Source of the DNA: Wenzhouxiangella sp.
GTDB lineage: Bacteria; Pseudomonadota; Gammaproteobacteria; Xanthomonadales; Wenzhouxiangellaceae
NCBI GenBank assembly: GCA_007131235.1
Contig: SLQY01000110.1
Location: 1 to 37,600 of the forward strand
DNA: 37,600 bases
Direction: 5' to 3'
This document shows, in pieces, positions 24,874-35,201 of the stretch (within the stretch, counting starts at the first letter, position 1; each line of letters starts with the position of its first letter). A model generated the notes under the pieces. The model was not told the DNA's origin, searched no databases, and saw only the letters and a program-made list of their open reading frames with translations. The translations under genes and the position numbers were made by a program.

Positions 24874-24937
24874 AACGGCCAAGAGCTTCGAGTCTTTCTC
24901 GAATTGAAATTGATCAAGGAACAGGATTGTTAAAGCC

Positions 24938-26872
24938 ATGAGCAAGATTATCGGCATAGACTTGGGAACGACGAATTCCTGCGTCGCCATCATGGAAGGT
25001 GGCAAGGCGCGCGTGATTGAAAACGCCGAAGGCGATCGAACCACGCCGTCTACCGTTGCCTTCACCAAGGACGGGGAAGTGCTGGTTGGTCAGCCGGCCA
25101 AGCGCCAGGCGGTCACCAACCCGGAGCGCACCCTGTATGCAGTCAAGCGTCTTATCGGCCGCAAGTTTGGCGAAGATGTGGTCCAGAAGGACAAGGGCCT
25201 GGTGCCTTACCGGATCATCGAGGCCGACAACGGCGATGCCTGGGTTGAAGTAGACGGCAAGAAGATGGCGCCGCCCGAAATTTCGGCGCGCGTGCTGATG
25301 AAGATGAAAAAGACCGCAGAGGACTATCTCGGTGAAGAAGTGAGCGAGGCGGTCATCACCGTCCCGGCTTACTTCAATGATTCGCAGCGCCAGGCAACCA
25401 AGGACGCCGGCAAGATCGCCGGTCTCAACGTGCGCCGCATCATCAACGAGCCTACCGCGGCCGCGCTGGCCTACGGTCTGGACAAGAAGAGTGGTGATCG
25501 CAAGGTAGCCGTCTACGACCTCGGCGGCGGTACTTTTGATATTTCCATCATCGAAATAGCCAACGTCGACGGTGAAATGCAGTTCGAAGTGCTGGCGACC
25601 AACGGTGATACCTTTCTTGGCGGCGAAGACTTTGACAAGCGCCTGATCGACTATCTGGTCGGCGAGTTCAAGAAAGAGCAGGGCGTCAACCTGCACAACG
25701 ATCCGCTGGCGTTGCAGCGTCTGCGCGAGGCGGCAGAGCGGGCCAAGATCGAGCTGTCCTCATCGCAGCAGACCGAGGTCAACCTGCCCTACATCACGGC
25801 CGATGCGTCGGGTCCGAAGCATTTGAACATCAAGGTTACCCGTTCCAAGCTCGAATCGCTGGTTGAAGACCTGGTGAAACGCTCGATCGATCCGTGCCGG
25901 ACGGCGCTGAATGACTCCGGGCTCAAGGTCAACGAGATCGACGAGGTCATCCTGGTCGGTGGCCAGACCCGCATGCCCGCCGTGCAGCAGGCCGTTGCCG
26001 ATTTCTTTGGCAAGGATCCGCGCAAGGATGTCAACCCGGACGAGGCAGTCGCGGTCGGCGCGGCCGTTCAGGGCGGAGTGCTGGCCGGTGATGTCAAGGA
26101 CGTACTGCTGCTGGATGTGACCCCGCTATCGCTGGGTATCGAGACGCTTGGCGGTGTGTTTACCAAGGTCATCGAGAAGAACACTACGATACCCACCAAA
26201 GCTTCGCAGGTGTTTTCCACGGCCGACGACAACCAGAGCGCGGTTACCGTCCACGTGTTGCAGGGTGAGCGCGAGCAGGCGGCAGCGAACAAGTCCCTGG
26301 CCCGTTTTGATTTGACCGGGATCCCGGCAGCGCCGCGGGGTGTTCCGCAGATCGAGGTCACTTTCGATATCGATGCCAACGGCATTCTGCATGTCTCGGC
26401 CAAGGACAAGGCGACCGGTCGCGAGCAGCGTATTGAAATTAAGGCCGGCTCGGGTCTCAGCGAGGACGAGATCGAGAACATGGTTCGCGATGCCGAGGCG
26501 CACCGCGAGGAAGACAAGCGCTTCAGCGAGCTGGTTACCGCGCGCAACCAGGCTGACGGTGTTGCCCATGCCACTCGCTCCAGCCTGGCCGAGCATGGCG
26601 AGAACCTGGATGCCGACGTCAAGCAGCGGATTGAAAGTGCCCTGACCAAGGTTGATGAAGCCATCAAGGGTGACAGCAAGGAGGCGATTGATGCCGCGGT
26701 CAATGAGCTGCAGCAGGCTGGAGCCGAGCTGTACCAGAAAGCCGCCGAGAAGGCCCAGGCCGAAGCGGGTGGCGATGCCGACGCAGGTCAGCAGGAAGCT
26801 GGTGAAAGCTCTGGTAGCCCGGATGATGTCGTGGATGCCGAGTTTACCGAGGTCGACGACGACAAGAAGTAA
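24938..26872 (+). CDS. dnaK: Chaperone DnaK (Hsp70)
   Basis: A 644-residue ATP-driven chaperone. The nucleotide-binding domain (residues 1-about 385) carries [34 protein letters not shown] and [14 protein letters not shown]. The [19 protein letters not shown] linker leads into the substrate-binding domain. The C-terminal lid ends in the acidic tail [15 protein letters not shown] that helps GrpE/DnaJ function. Length and motifs are fully standard. It follows grpE after 104 bp holding its own heat-shock promoter and precedes dnaJ. Confidence 0.98.
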   Translation: MSKIIGIDLGTTNSCVAIMEGGKARVIENAEGDRTTPSTVAFTKDGEVLVGQPAKRQAVTNPERTLYAVKRLIGRKFGEDVVQKDKGLVPYRIIEADNGDAWVEVDGKKMAPPEISARVLMKMKKTAEDYLGEEVSEAVITVPAYFNDSQRQATKDAGKIAGLNVRRIINEPTAAALAYGLDKKSGDRKVAVYDLGGGTFDISIIEIANVDGEMQFEVLATNGDTFLGGEDFDKRLIDYLVGEFKKEQGVNLHNDPLALQRLREAAERAKIELSSSQQTEVNLPYITADASGPKHLNIKVTRSKLESLVEDLVKRSIDPCRTALNDSGLKVNEIDEVILVGGQTRMPAVQQAVADFFGKDPRKDVNPDEAVAVGAAVQGGVLAGDVKDVLLLDVTPLSLGIETLGGVFTKVIEKNTTIPTKASQVFSTADDNQSAVTVHVLQGEREQAAANKSLARFDLTGIPAAPRGVPQIEVTFDIDANGILHVSAKDKATGREQRIEIKAGSGLSEDEIENMVRDAEAHREEDKRFSELVTARNQADGVAHATRSSLAEHGENLDADVKQRIESALTKVDEAIKGDSKEAIDAAVNELQQAGAELYQKAAEKAQAEAGGDADAGQQEAGESSGSPDDVVDAEFTEVDDDKK

Positions 26873-26911
26873 TCGATCTGAACGCGATTAACTTCGGTTG
26901 AAAGATGCCGG

Positions 26912-26937
26912 GCCGACGCAGCAGCATGCTCGTCGGC
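26912..26937 (+). terminator. Stem-loop between dnaK and dnaJ
   Basis: GCCGACG and CGTCGGC pair over 7 bp, and the loop contains the palindrome AGCATGCT. A second small hairpin (CGCGC-CTCGGA-GCGCG, 26956-26971) follows. There are no clear T-runs, so these may attenuate or protect the dnaK message rather than end it; dnaJ then depends partly on read-through. Confidence 0.4.
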
Positions 26938-27007
26938 TCGGGCATAAAGACCGGGCGCGCCTCGGAGCGCGTTCCTTCCCCATCACGCAATAATTGATCA
27001 AGAGCTT

Positions 27008-28129
27008 ATGCCGGCTGACTACTACGAAGTCCTGGGTGTTTCACGAAGTGCGACTGCCGATGAGTTGAAAAAGGCGTACCGTCGCCTGGCGCGAAAGTAC
27101 CATCCGGATGTCAGCCAGGAACCCGACGCCGAGGACCGCTTCAAGGAGGTCCAGAAGGCCTACGAGGTGCTGAAGGACGACCAGAAGCGGGCCGCTTATG
27201 ACCGGTTCGGGGCTGACGCGGTCAATGGTATGGGCGGCGGTGCCGGTGGCGGGGCCGGGTTCGGGGATATCAACGATATTTTCGGCGATATTTTCGGCGA
27301 TATTTTCGGTGGCGGACGACGCCGCCAGAGCCAGCGGTCCCGACGCGGCCAGGATCTGCGCTACACCCTGGATCTCGACCTTGAAGAAGCCGTCAACGGC
27401 ATCGACAAGGAGATCAGGATCCCTACGGTCGGGCGCTGCACAACCTGCGATGGCACGGGCTCGAAAAGCGGCAAGCTGGAGGTCTGTTCGACCTGCGGCG
27501 GCCAGGGCCAGGTGCGCATGCAGCAGGGGATTTTCTCGGTTCAGCAGACATGTCCAACCTGCGGCGGCAGCGGCAAGGTAATCAAGGATCCCTGCGATGT
27601 CTGCCATGGCAGCGGCCAGGTGCGTGAGACACGCACCCTGCAGGTCAAGATTCCGGCGGGCGTGGATGAGGGCGACCGTATTCGCTTGAGCGGAGAAGGT
27701 GCGGCCGGGGCCCAGGGCGGTCACGCCGGCGACCTGTATGTCGATATCCATGTTCGTCCCCATCCGCTGTTTCAGCGCGAAGGTGACGATCTTTACTGCG
27801 AAGTACCGATTCCGATCACCACGGCGGCGCTGGGTGGCCAGCTCAAGGTGCCTACCCTGGACAGCTCGGTGATGCTCAAGATCCCGGCAGAAACCCAGTC
27901 CGGCAAGCTGTTTCGACTCCGCGGCAAGGGCGTACAGTCGGTGCGCAGCCGCTCGGCTGGCGATCTCCTGTGCCGAGTCAGTGTCGAAACGCCGGTCAAG
28001 CTCACCCGAGAACAAAAGGATTTGTTGCGCAAGTTCCAGGAGTCCTTCGGCGAGGGTAGCGACCACAATCCGCAGTCGTCGGGCTGGACTGACAAGGTCA
28101 GGAGCTTTTTCGACCGCATGGGGCTCTGA
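27008..28129 (+). CDS. dnaJ: Chaperone DnaJ (Hsp40)
   Basis: A 373-residue class A J protein. The J domain has HPD at residues 32-34. The Gly/Phe linker contains three exact or near-exact 12-bp repeats (27275-27310) coding DIFG three times, a feature also present in E. coli DnaJ. Four zinc motifs ([32 protein letters not shown]) form two zinc centres, and the beta-sandwich C-terminus follows. It delivers substrates to DnaK. Length is typical. Confidence 0.97.
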   Translation: MPADYYEVLGVSRSATADELKKAYRRLARKYHPDVSQEPDAEDRFKEVQKAYEVLKDDQKRAAYDRFGADAVNGMGGGAGGGAGFGDINDIFGDIFGDIFGGGRRRQSQRSRRGQDLRYTLDLDLEEAVNGIDKEIRIPTVGRCTTCDGTGSKSGKLEVCSTCGGQGQVRMQQGIFSVQQTCPTCGGSGKVIKDPCDVCHGSGQVRETRTLQVKIPAGVDEGDRIRLSGEGAAGAQGGHAGDLYVDIHVRPHPLFQREGDDLYCEVPIPITTAALGGQLKVPTLDSSVMLKIPAETQSGKLFRLRGKGVQSVRSRSAGDLLCRVSVETPVKLTREQKDLLRKFQESFGEGSDHNPQSSGWTDKVRSFFDRMGL

Positions 28130-28173
28130 TCGAGCGGTCATGCCGGGCCGACTTTTCGGCTATGCTTGGGCCC

Positions 28174-28908
28174 ATGAGCCTGGGAATTCTTGTCAGCGGA
28201 GCCAGCGGAACCATTGGTCAGTCCTTGATCGAGGAAATGGCTGCCGATGACCGCTTTACGGTGGTCGGAACTGCCACAAGCGAGCGCTTCTTCGAGCCGG
28301 ACACGCAGGCCGATGTCATTATCGACTTCTCTCATCCGCGGCTGCTCGAACGAACGCTCGACTATGCCCTGCGGCATCGCCTGCCGCTGGTAACTGGCAC
28401 GACCGGGCTCGACGGCCTGTTGAGTGAACGGGTCAGCGAAGCGGCTCGAAGCATTGCCATCTGCCAGGCGGCCAATTTCAGTGTTGGGGTCAACCTGTTG
28501 CTGCGGCTGGCGACCGATGCTGCTCGGGTCCTTGGCGAGGGCTTTGATATCGAGCTGTCAGAGCTGCACCACCGACGCAAGATAGACGCCCCCTCGGGCA
28601 CGGCGCTGGCGCTTGCCCGGGCCCTGGCCGGTGCCCGCGGGCTGGTTGCGCGCGAAGCGCTGGTGCAAGACCGCAGCCGTCACCGCATTCCGCGCAGCAA
28701 CAACGAGATCGGAGTCGGTGTCTTGCGCGGCGGCGATGTTCCCGGCGAGCATACGGTCTACTTTCTTGGTGACGGCGAGCGACTGGAACTGACCCATCGG
28801 GCGACCGATCGCGGGATTTTTGCCCGCGGTGCCTTGCTGGCCGCGCAGCGGATGCAGGACAGGCCCGCCGGGCTGGTCGAGTTCCAGGACTTGGCGCTTG
28901 GTGGTTAA
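28174..28908 (+). CDS. dapB: 4-hydroxy-tetrahydrodipicolinate reductase
   Basis: A roughly 244-residue enzyme of lysine and diaminopimelate synthesis. The NAD(P) loop is ILVSGASGTIGQSL. DVIIDFSHP and LPLVTGTTGL form the cofactor and substrate pocket. The catalytic block is ELHHRRKIDAPSGTAL (the HH-x2-K-x-DAPSGTA signature). An upstream ATG (28162) would add MLGP; I prefer MSLGILV because it fits the family start, but the ribosome site does not decide it. It is slightly shorter than the E. coli enzyme (273). It follows dnaJ as in Pseudomonas, but carAB does not follow. Confidence 0.92.
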   Translation: MSLGILVSGASGTIGQSLIEEMAADDRFTVVGTATSERFFEPDTQADVIIDFSHPRLLERTLDYALRHRLPLVTGTTGLDGLLSERVSEAARSIAICQAANFSVGVNLLLRLATDAARVLGEGFDIELSELHHRRKIDAPSGTALALARALAGARGLVAREALVQDRSRHRIPRSNNEIGVGVLRGGDVPGEHTVYFLGDGERLELTHRATDRGIFARGALLAAQRMQDRPAGLVEFQDLALGG

Positions 28909-28941
28909 CCGCCCGGACCACTATTGGCCCTGTGAGGGATG

Positions 28942-28978
28942 GAGAGCTCACGACAGGACGTGAGCTCTCGGTTTTTTT
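28942..28978 (+). terminator. Strong rho-independent terminator after dapB
   Basis: GAGAGCTCACG and CGTGAGCTCTC form a perfect 11-bp stem around ACAGGA, followed by GG and seven T. This is the clearest intrinsic terminator in the window and closes the grpE-dnaK-dnaJ-dapB block just before the convergent rne stop. Confidence 0.93.
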
Positions 28979-28990
28979 CCGGCCCGCTAC

Positions 28991-31633
28991 TTACTTGTTG
29001 TCGTCGGTCAAGCGGTAGAGGCCACTATCTTCCTTGACCGCTCGCGGCGCTTTATCCTTGCTGTCGGAGTCGGAACCGGTGTCAGGCTTCCTCGTTTCTG
29101 AGGCCGGTTCCTTCCTCGGCGGCTCCACCTTGTCGGCAGGCTTGGACGCTGGTGATTCCGCAGCACCCTGTGCCTTGTTACCGGTCTTGTTGTCGGGTTC
29201 GGCAGATGCTGGCCTGGCCTGGTCTGGCTTCGGCTGGTCCGGCTTGCTGTCGGCCTTGGCGGCCTCGGCGCGCGGCTTGTCACTTTTCGCCTGGTCGTTG
29301 GATTCCGGCCGGGCCGGTTTGGCAGGCTGTCCATCACTGGTCGGCTTTGCCGGTGCGGCCTGCTGGGCAGGCTTCGATGACGACTCCGTGTCGGACCTGG
29401 GTGGGCTCGATGGTGTTGCTGCCGGCTTGTCTGCAGTCGCGCCCGCGCCCGGCCGCTGGTCTGCGGCTTGCCCGGCTGGCTGTGGCTTGTCCTGGCTTGA
29501 CGGCGCCGGCTTGTCCTGGCTGCCGCTGTCCTTGTCCGCTGCGCCTGAACCAGACGGTGTTTTTTCCGCGCCTGTTGATTGCGGCTGGCCGGCCTGATTG
29601 TTGTCGGTGTTGGCGTCACTACCGCCGCGTGCGGTTCGGCGTTTCTTGCCTCCGCGCCGACGACGCTTTTTCTTTTTCGGTCGGTTGTCTTCGGTATTGC
29701 TTTCGTTGCTGTTGCCAGCGCCGGCGCGATTGCCAGGCTGGCTATCATCGCTGTCGCTGGGTTTGCGGCGAGATTTCTTCTTTTTCTTGCGCGGCGGGGC
29801 ATTGCGCGATGATTCGTCGGCAGGCTTGTCCCCGTCGGACTTGACGCGCTTGCGATGGTGGTCGCGGGCGAACTGACCTTTACGCGATGAAGCTGATGAC
29901 TCGGTGCGGGCCTTGGTCTGGCGCTTGCCATCTCCCTGGCCGGATCCGAAAATCATGGCAAAGAAAGCCTTGATGGCATCAAGCAGGCTGCGCTTCTTGC
30001 GCTCCGGTGCTGGCGCGGCCGGCCGTACCCCGGAGACGGCGGCCTGAGCCGGCGGTTTGGGTGGGGCCTGCTGTACATCCTGGCGCTGATAGCCCTGGCT
30101 CTCTGCTTCTTCGCTGACGGTCAGGGCATAGCTCGGCTCGTCGACGTTTTCATTGGTTCGCAGGCGCTGAATCTCGAAGCGGGGAGTCTCCAGGTCATCG
30201 TTGGCGACGATGGTCACGGGCAGCTTGTTGCGTTGTTCGATTTCCGCCAGCGCGGTACGCTTTTCGTTGAGCAGGAAATTCGCCACGCTGATCGGTGCTT
30301 GCACGATCACGCGAGCGGTGTGGTCCTTCATCGCCTCTTCTTCAGCCAGGCGCAGAATGGCCAGGGCCAATGACTCGATGGAGCGGATCGATCCGTGGCC
30401 ATCGCAGCGCGGGCAGGTGATGTAGCTCGATTCACCCAGGGACGGCCGCAAGCGTTGGCGCGACATTTCCAGCAGGCCAAAGCGCGAGATGCGACCGATT
30501 TGCACGCGGGCCTTGTCCATGCGCATGGCTTCGCGCAGCTGGTTCTCGACCTGGCGCTGGGCGTCCTTGCTCATCATGTCAATGAAATCGATCACGACCA
30601 GTCCGCCGAGATCGCGGATTCTGAGCTGGCGGGCGATTTCGTCGGCAGCCTCGAGGTTGGTGTGCAGGGCGGTTTCTTCGATGTCTGCGCCCTTGGTCGC
30701 TCGAGCCGAGTTGATGTCGATGGACAACAAGGCCTCGGTGTGGTCGATAACCACCGCGCCACCGGACGGCAAGCGAACCTCCCGGGCAAAGGCTGATTCG
30801 ATCTGGCTCTCGATCTGGTAGCGGGAGAAAAGCGGGATGGGGTCGCGATAAATCTTGAGCTTGCGAAGATTGTGCGGCATCACCTGCTGCATGAACTCGC
30901 GTGCGTCCTCGAACACCTGTTCGTCGTCGATCAGGATCTCGCCGATGTCCTCGCGCAGGTAATCCCTGAGCGCACGAATGATGAGCTTGCTTTCCTGGTA
31001 AACAAGAAACGGCGCTTTGCGCGACCCGGCGGCGTCCTTGATGGCAGCCCATAGCTGGGTCAGGTAGTCCAGGTCCCACTGCAGGTCTTCCTGCTCACGG
31101 CCGACGCCAGCGGTGCGCACGATCAGGCCCATGCCATCGGGCACTTCGATTTTCTTCAGGGTATCGAGCAGTTCCTTGCGGTCGTCGCGCGAAATCTGGC
31201 GCGATACGCCGCCGGCTCGAGGATTGTTGGGCATCAGTACCAGGTAGCGCCCGGCCAGGCTGATGAAGGTCGTCAGGGCCGCGCCCTTGGTGCCGCGCTC
31301 TTCCTTGTCGACCTGGATGATGACTTCCTGGCCAGCCTTGACCGCATCCTTGATTTCGACCCGGTTGCCGGAATCAAGCTGCTTCTGGGCTTCTTCGCTG
31401 AAGTACTCGCGACTGATTTCCTTCAGCGACAAAAAGCCGTGGCGCTCGGATCCGAATTCCACGAAGCAGGCATCAAGGCTGGGCTCGACCCGGGTGATGC
31501 GGCCTTTGTAAATGTTGGACTTTTTCTGTTCCTGGGCAGGAACCTCAATGTCGAGGTCAAGCAGGGACTGACCATCGGCGATCGCGACACGAACCTCTTC
31601 GGGCTGGGTCGCGTTGATTAACATGCGTTTCAT
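28991..31633 (-). CDS. rne: Ribonuclease E
   Basis: An 880-residue endoribonuclease and degradosome scaffold. The N-terminal catalytic half contains the S1 domain (about 37-120), the RNase H-like and DNase I-like folds with catalytic Asp306 (LLSIDINSA) and Asp349 (LVVIDFIDM), and the zinc link Cys407/Cys410 (TCPRCDGHG), matching E. coli C404/C407. From about residue 520 the protein is disordered: basic tracts ([25 protein letters not shown]), likely RNA-binding, then a long Pro/Ala/Ser/Asp/Lys region. The tail is shorter than in E. coli (1061 residues). Its start codon follows a hairpin that contains the ribosome site. Confidence 0.95.
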   Translation of the reverse strand: MKRMLINATQPEEVRVAIADGQSLLDLDIEVPAQEQKKSNIYKGRITRVEPSLDACFVEFGSERHGFLSLKEISREYFSEEAQKQLDSGNRVEIKDAVKAGQEVIIQVDKEERGTKGAALTTFISLAGRYLVLMPNNPRAGGVSRQISRDDRKELLDTLKKIEVPDGMGLIVRTAGVGREQEDLQWDLDYLTQLWAAIKDAAGSRKAPFLVYQESKLIIRALRDYLREDIGEILIDDEQVFEDAREFMQQVMPHNLRKLKIYRDPIPLFSRYQIESQIESAFAREVRLPSGGAVVIDHTEALLSIDINSARATKGADIEETALHTNLEAADEIARQLRIRDLGGLVVIDFIDMMSKDAQRQVENQLREAMRMDKARVQIGRISRFGLLEMSRQRLRPSLGESSYITCPRCDGHGSIRSIESLALAILRLAEEEAMKDHTARVIVQAPISVANFLLNEKRTALAEIEQRNKLPVTIVANDDLETPRFEIQRLRTNENVDEPSYALTVSEEAESQGYQRQDVQQAPPKPPAQAAVSGVRPAAPAPERKKRSLLDAIKAFFAMIFGSGQGDGKRQTKARTESSASSRKGQFARDHHRKRVKSDGDKPADESSRNAPPRKKKKKSRRKPSDSDDSQPGNRAGAGNSNESNTEDNRPKKKKRRRRGGKKRRTARGGSDANTDNNQAGQPQSTGAEKTPSGSGAADKDSGSQDKPAPSSQDKPQPAGQAADQRPGAGATADKPAATPSSPPRSDTESSSKPAQQAAPAKPTSDGQPAKPARPESNDQAKSDKPRAEAAKADSKPDQPKPDQARPASAEPDNKTGNKAQGAAESPASKPADKVEPPRKEPASETRKPDTGSDSDSKDKAPRAVKEDSGLYRLTDDNK

Positions 31634-31641
31634 TGTTGTTG

Positions 31642-31684
31642 ATCCTCTCGCGTCCCGAACCTGGACTCCAGGCGTGGAGAGGAT
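31642..31684 (-). promoter_or_regulatory. Hairpin sequestering the rne ribosome-binding site
   Basis: On the rne mRNA, ATCCTCTC pairs perfectly with GAGAGGAT, and CCTGG-AGT-CCAGG forms an inner stem. GAGAGGAT contains the Shine-Dalgarno AGGA, nine bases before the ATG, so the ribosome site is buried in an 8-bp helix. RNase E represses its own mRNA through 5' hairpins in E. coli; this could serve the same role here. Confidence 0.7.
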
Positions 31685-32211
31685 GCCGACATGTGCGCGG
31701 TACGTCGCGCAATAAACAATGGGGCAGGCTTCAGTGACGATTCACCAGCCTGGCGATGACCGGTCTGGAAAGGCTTTAGCACCGTTCCAGGAACGGATCC
31801 GTCGATTGGTCTGCACCTTCATTGTCGCGGCAGCCAGCGCCTCGTAATACGGTGCTGGCTACAGCATCTGGCATCCATCCCCGGCTTCAAGTCTTGATCG
31901 CGTACCGGGAGCGCGTCATTTTTGTTGGTTGTCCGGCCTGCATCAATGCAGCCAGCCTGTCGTGGGTCGCGGGTCGTTGCCCCGGGCCCGATGGGCGTTT
32001 GCCAATCCGGGTGGTTGCGGCGTCAGGCCCCTGCGGCCCGTTCATCTTTTCTGCGCGTGCCGTGCGTTGTGGTCCGGCTGGCGCGGTCTAGCTTGTTGTC
32101 GGAGTGCCCCCCTGTCGCGCCATGAACGGTCAACAACGGATCGCCTGTCATGACTGCGGTGTCTGCTTGGGTCTGTGGCAGAATGCAATCAAAGCGGCCG
32201 CGACATCGGGC

Positions 32212-32242
32212 TCAGGCCTGGCAACTTGCCAATCGGGCCTGA
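32212..32242. repeat. Nested palindrome upstream of rluC
   Basis: TCAGGCC and GGCCTGA enclose TGGCAA-C-TTGCCA, two perfect stems nested in 31 bases. The flanks read GGGCTCAGG on the left and CCTGAACC on the right, words shared with repeat element D. It lies 31 bases before the rluC -10 and may be an operator or a degenerate repeat copy. Confidence 0.5.
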
Positions 32243-32273
32243 ACCTGTGTGCCGGGATGTACCCCAACCGCAC

Positions 32274-32279
32274 TATACT
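32274..32279 (+). promoter_or_regulatory. Possible -10 of the rluC-lolC-lolD-comEC run
   Basis: TATACT lies 29 bases before the rluC ATG. No matching -35 was found at normal spacing. Confidence 0.35.
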
Positions 32280-32308
32280 ATCACCGAAATCGCAGCTTTG
32301 AAACCTAT

Positions 32309-33247
32309 ATGAGCCGGACGGATCGCAAGGTCCAGCACGTCAAGGTAGCGCCCGACCGCGCCGGGCAGCGCCTGGACAACTTTCTGATCGGGCAGCTCGG
32401 TGGCGTGCCGCGCGGACTGGTCTACCGGCTGGTTCGTACCGGCCAGGTTCGGGTCAATGGATCCCGGGCCAAGCCGATGAAGAAGCTGGTGGCTGGCGAC
32501 GAAGTCCGGATTCCTCCAGTCGCAACGCAGGCGCCGGAGCATCGCCAGGTGCCCGATGGCCTGGTCGAGGAAGTACGTCAGCGCATCCTCTACCGGGATC
32601 ATGACCTGGTCGTGCTCGACAAGCCTGCCGGTCTGGCCGTTCACGGCGGGTCGGGGCTGAACTATGGGTTGGTCGACGCGGTCAACTTGATTGATGCCAA
32701 CTGGAAGCCGGTGCATCGCCTGGATCGCCCGACCAGCGGCCTGCTGCTGCTTGCCTGCCATCACCAGGCAGTGGTGCGTTTGCAGCGGGCGTTTGCTGAG
32801 CGAGCGGTGGAAAAGCGCTACCTGGCCCTGGTCCGCGGTGAGTTGGCCGAGCCCCGGATTCGCGTCGATGCGCCGCTGAAGAAAATCCGTGACGGCAGTG
32901 GTCAACGAAGAATCATAGTCGCCGAGGAAGGTCAGCCCGCCGTGTCGATCTTTCGCTGCCTGGAAACACTGCCTGGCTACAGCTTCGTGGAAGTTGAAAT
33001 TGAAACCGGACGAACGCACCAGATTCGAGCCCATGCCCGACATATTGGTCACCCGGTTGCCGGCGATGAGCTGTACGATGAGAACATGCCGCCCGTTGGC
33101 CTGAAGCGATTGTTCCTGCATGCCCATTACCTGCGGCTGCGCTCGCCCGACGACCGCGTGTTCAGCGCGCCCCTGCCGGCCGAACTTGGCCAGGTACTCG
33201 ATCGTCTCAGAGACCGGTCCGTGCCGTCCGACCCGGCTCCTGACTGA
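32309..33247 (+). CDS. rluC: 23S rRNA pseudouridine synthase RluC
   Basis: A 312-residue enzyme that makes pseudouridines in 23S rRNA (positions 955, 2504 and 2580 in E. coli). An N-terminal S4 RNA-binding domain (GQRLDNFLIGQLGGVPRGLVYRLVRTGQVRVNG) precedes the catalytic domain with Asp139 in HRLDRPTSGLLLLA and the C-terminal motif GRTHQIRAHARHIGHPVAGD. I start at MSRTDRK, not 20 codons upstream, because the -10 lies in that extension. Divergent from rne, as in E. coli. The RluC rather than RluD assignment rests on this neighbour and the S4 form. Confidence 0.9.
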   Translation: MSRTDRKVQHVKVAPDRAGQRLDNFLIGQLGGVPRGLVYRLVRTGQVRVNGSRAKPMKKLVAGDEVRIPPVATQAPEHRQVPDGLVEEVRQRILYRDHDLVVLDKPAGLAVHGGSGLNYGLVDAVNLIDANWKPVHRLDRPTSGLLLLACHHQAVVRLQRAFAERAVEKRYLALVRGELAEPRIRVDAPLKKIRDGSGQRRIIVAEEGQPAVSIFRCLETLPGYSFVEVEIETGRTHQIRAHARHIGHPVAGDELYDENMPPVGLKRLFLHAHYLRLRSPDDRVFSAPLPAELGQVLDRLRDRSVPSDPAPD

Positions 33248-33266
33248 AGGATACACAAGCCCAGAC

Positions 33267-34514
33267 ATGTACCAGCCCCTGACCCTGTTCATTGGTCTGC
33301 GCTACTTGCGCGCCAAGCGTAGAAATCACTTTATCTCGTTCATTTCGCTGATCTCCATGGCGGGCATTGCCCTAGGCGTGATGACCTTGATTACCGTTAT
33401 CAGCGTGATGAACGGTTTCGAACGGGAGTTGCGGGAGAGAATTCTTGGCATGATTTCGCATGCCACCATTCAGGCCCCGGATGGACGTTTCGTTGGCTGG
33501 GAGCGCGTCATCGACCAGGCGCGGGAGCATCCCGAGGTGGTTGGTGCGGCACCCTTCGTCGAGCAGGAGACCATGCTCAGGGCCAGTTCCCGTACCTCGG
33601 GTGCGCTGGTCAGGGGCGTGGACCCGGCCAGTGAGCCGGAGGTGTCGGACATTCACAAGCTGATGGTGCGGGGATCGCTCGACGACCTGGTGCCAGGCCA
33701 ATGGCAGGTGCTGCTGGGGGTGGGCCTGGCCAATCGCCTCGGCGTTGGCACCGGCGATTCGATCACCATCTTTGCGCCGGAAATCCGGGCCACCCCGGCC
33801 GGGGTCGTGCCCCAGGTCCGACGCTTTGTTGTGGCCGGACTATTCGAGGCAGGGGTGCATGAATATGACACGGCCCTGGCCGTGATTCATTACCAGGATG
33901 CCCAGCGCCTGTTCAGGCTTGAAGACAACATTGGCGGGATACGGCTGAAGTTGACCGACATGATGCGTGCCCAGCGGGTGGCGCGGGAACTGAGCGCGGA
34001 ATTGCCCGGGTTTTTCCGGGTGCGCGACTGGACCCAGCAGCACGCCAATTTTTTCCGCGCCGTACAGACCGAGAAAACCGTGATGTTCATCATCCTGTCC
34101 CTGATCATCGCCGTTGCCGCCTTCAATATCATCTCCACGCTGGTCATGGTGGTGACAGACAAGCAGGCCGATATTGCCATTCTCAAGACCATGGGGCTGG
34201 GGCCGCGCCGCATCATGGGGATTTTCATCATCCAGGGATCATTGATCGGAGTGATTGGCACGGTCCTTGGCGTGATCCTTGGCATCATTCTGGCGTTGAA
34301 CGTGGAAAGCGTGGTGGCTGCGGTCGAGCGCTTGCTGTCAATCGAGTTCCTGTCGGCCGAGGTTTACTACATTTCCGACTTGCCATCGGAGCTTCGGGTC
34401 AGTGACGTGACGCGGTTTGCCCTGGTCGCGCTTGGCTTGTCCTTGTTGTCGACCGTTTACCCCGCCTGGCGCGCGGCCCGCACCGAGCCCGTGGAGGCCC
34501 TGCGCTATGAGTGA
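33267..34514 (+). CDS. lolC: Lipoprotein-releasing ABC transporter permease LolC/LolE
   Basis: A 415-residue inner-membrane subunit of the Lol system that extracts outer-membrane lipoproteins and hands them to LolA. The N-terminal signature is [31 protein letters not shown] (first helix about 23-49). A large periplasmic domain (about 50-265) follows, then three C-terminal helices ([63 protein letters not shown]) and the terminal [11 protein letters not shown]. Only one permease gene precedes lolD, so it may work as a homodimer (LolF-like) or have a distant LolE. It overlaps lolD by eight bases. Confidence 0.93.
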   Translation: MYQPLTLFIGLRYLRAKRRNHFISFISLISMAGIALGVMTLITVISVMNGFERELRERILGMISHATIQAPDGRFVGWERVIDQAREHPEVVGAAPFVEQETMLRASSRTSGALVRGVDPASEPEVSDIHKLMVRGSLDDLVPGQWQVLLGVGLANRLGVGTGDSITIFAPEIRATPAGVVPQVRRFVVAGLFEAGVHEYDTALAVIHYQDAQRLFRLEDNIGGIRLKLTDMMRAQRVARELSAELPGFFRVRDWTQQHANFFRAVQTEKTVMFIILSLIIAVAAFNIISTLVMVVTDKQADIAILKTMGLGPRRIMGIFIIQGSLIGVIGTVLGVILGIILALNVESVVAAVERLLSIEFLSAEVYYISDLPSELRVSDVTRFALVALGLSLLSTVYPAWRAARTEPVEALRYE

Positions 34515-35193
34515 GCAACCCGTCATCCGCTGCCGCGGACTGGTTCGACGTTTCGTTCAGGGTGAAGTCGTGCTCAAAGTGCTGGCCGGCGTGGATTTCG
34601 ATGTGTTGCCGGGCGAGCGCGTCGCCATCCTGGGCGCTTCTGGCGTCGGCAAGAGCACCCTGCTGCACATACTCGGCGGTCTCGACAAGCCCAGCGAAGG
34701 GGTGGTCGAGGTCGAAGGCCAGGATATGGCGACGGCAAACGAACGCAGCCGGGCTCGCATTCGCAACCGCTCGCTGGGCTTTATTTACCAGTTTCACCAC
34801 TTGCTTCCGGAATTCACGGCGTTGGAAAATGTTGCCATGCCGCTGCTGATTCGCGGTGACCAGGCCACTGATGCCAAGGCCCAGGCCTCGGCCCTGCTGG
34901 ATCGGGTCGGCCTGGGAGAGCGTTTGCATCACAAGCCTGGCGAGTTGTCCGGTGGCGAGCGCCAGCGTGCCGCCGTTGCCCGGGCCCTGATCAATCGACC
35001 GGCCTGCGTGCTCGGCGATGAGCCGACCGGCAACCTGGATGAACGCAACGCGGCCTCGGTTTATGACCTGATGCTGGAGCTCAACCAAGAGCTGAAGACC
35101 TCCATCGTTCTGGTTACCCACGACCCGCGCCTGGCCCGACGGCTGGACCGGCGTCTGGAAATGACCGGCGGCCTGCTGCACCCCATCGACTGA
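34507..35193 (+). CDS. lolD: Lipoprotein-releasing system ATPase LolD
   Basis: A 228-residue ABC ATPase that powers lipoprotein release with LolC/E. Walker A is GASGVGKST (residues 43-51), the Q loop is [21 protein letters not shown], the signature is LSGGERQR (147-154) and Walker B is CVLGDEPTG (Asp171, Glu172). The LLPEF segment is typical of LolD. I start at MSEQPVIRC, inside the end of lolC; the longer frame is within lolC. Eight bases separate it from comEC. Confidence 0.94.
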   Translation: MSEQPVIRCRGLVRRFVQGEVVLKVLAGVDFDVLPGERVAILGASGVGKSTLLHILGGLDKPSEGVVEVEGQDMATANERSRARIRNRSLGFIYQFHHLLPEFTALENVAMPLLIRGDQATDAKAQASALLDRVGLGERLHHKPGELSGGERQRAAVARALINRPACVLGDEPTGNLDERNAASVYDLMLELNQELKTSIVLVTHDPRLARRLDRRLEMTGGLLHPID

Positions 35194-35201
35194 GTTCGGG
35201 C

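Larger units (their letters stand above)
31634..32308. other. 675-bp divergent intergenic region, rne leader and rluC promoter
   Basis: No convincing gene is seen; the short open frames lack family features. It holds the rne ribosome-site hairpin, further small hairpins (CCGTTC-CAG-GAACGG at 31782-31796; AGCCAGCGCC/GGTGCTGGCT at 31832-31860; CTGCAT-CA-ATGCAG at 31938-31951), a nested palindrome near rluC and a -10 for rluC. The chain of hairpins suggests a long structured rne 5' UTR, as in E. coli. The rne promoter itself was not found. Confidence 0.6.

Noticed and set aside
27275-27310. Three tandem 12-bp repeats in dnaJ
   Set aside because: They code the DIFG repeats of the Gly/Phe linker, which is also repetitive in E. 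coli DnaJ; ordinary protein constraint explains them.
31822-32301. Small plus-strand open frames in the rne-rluC gap
   Set aside because: They overlap one another in different frames, have no ribosome sites or family features, and look like GC-rich non-coding sequence.
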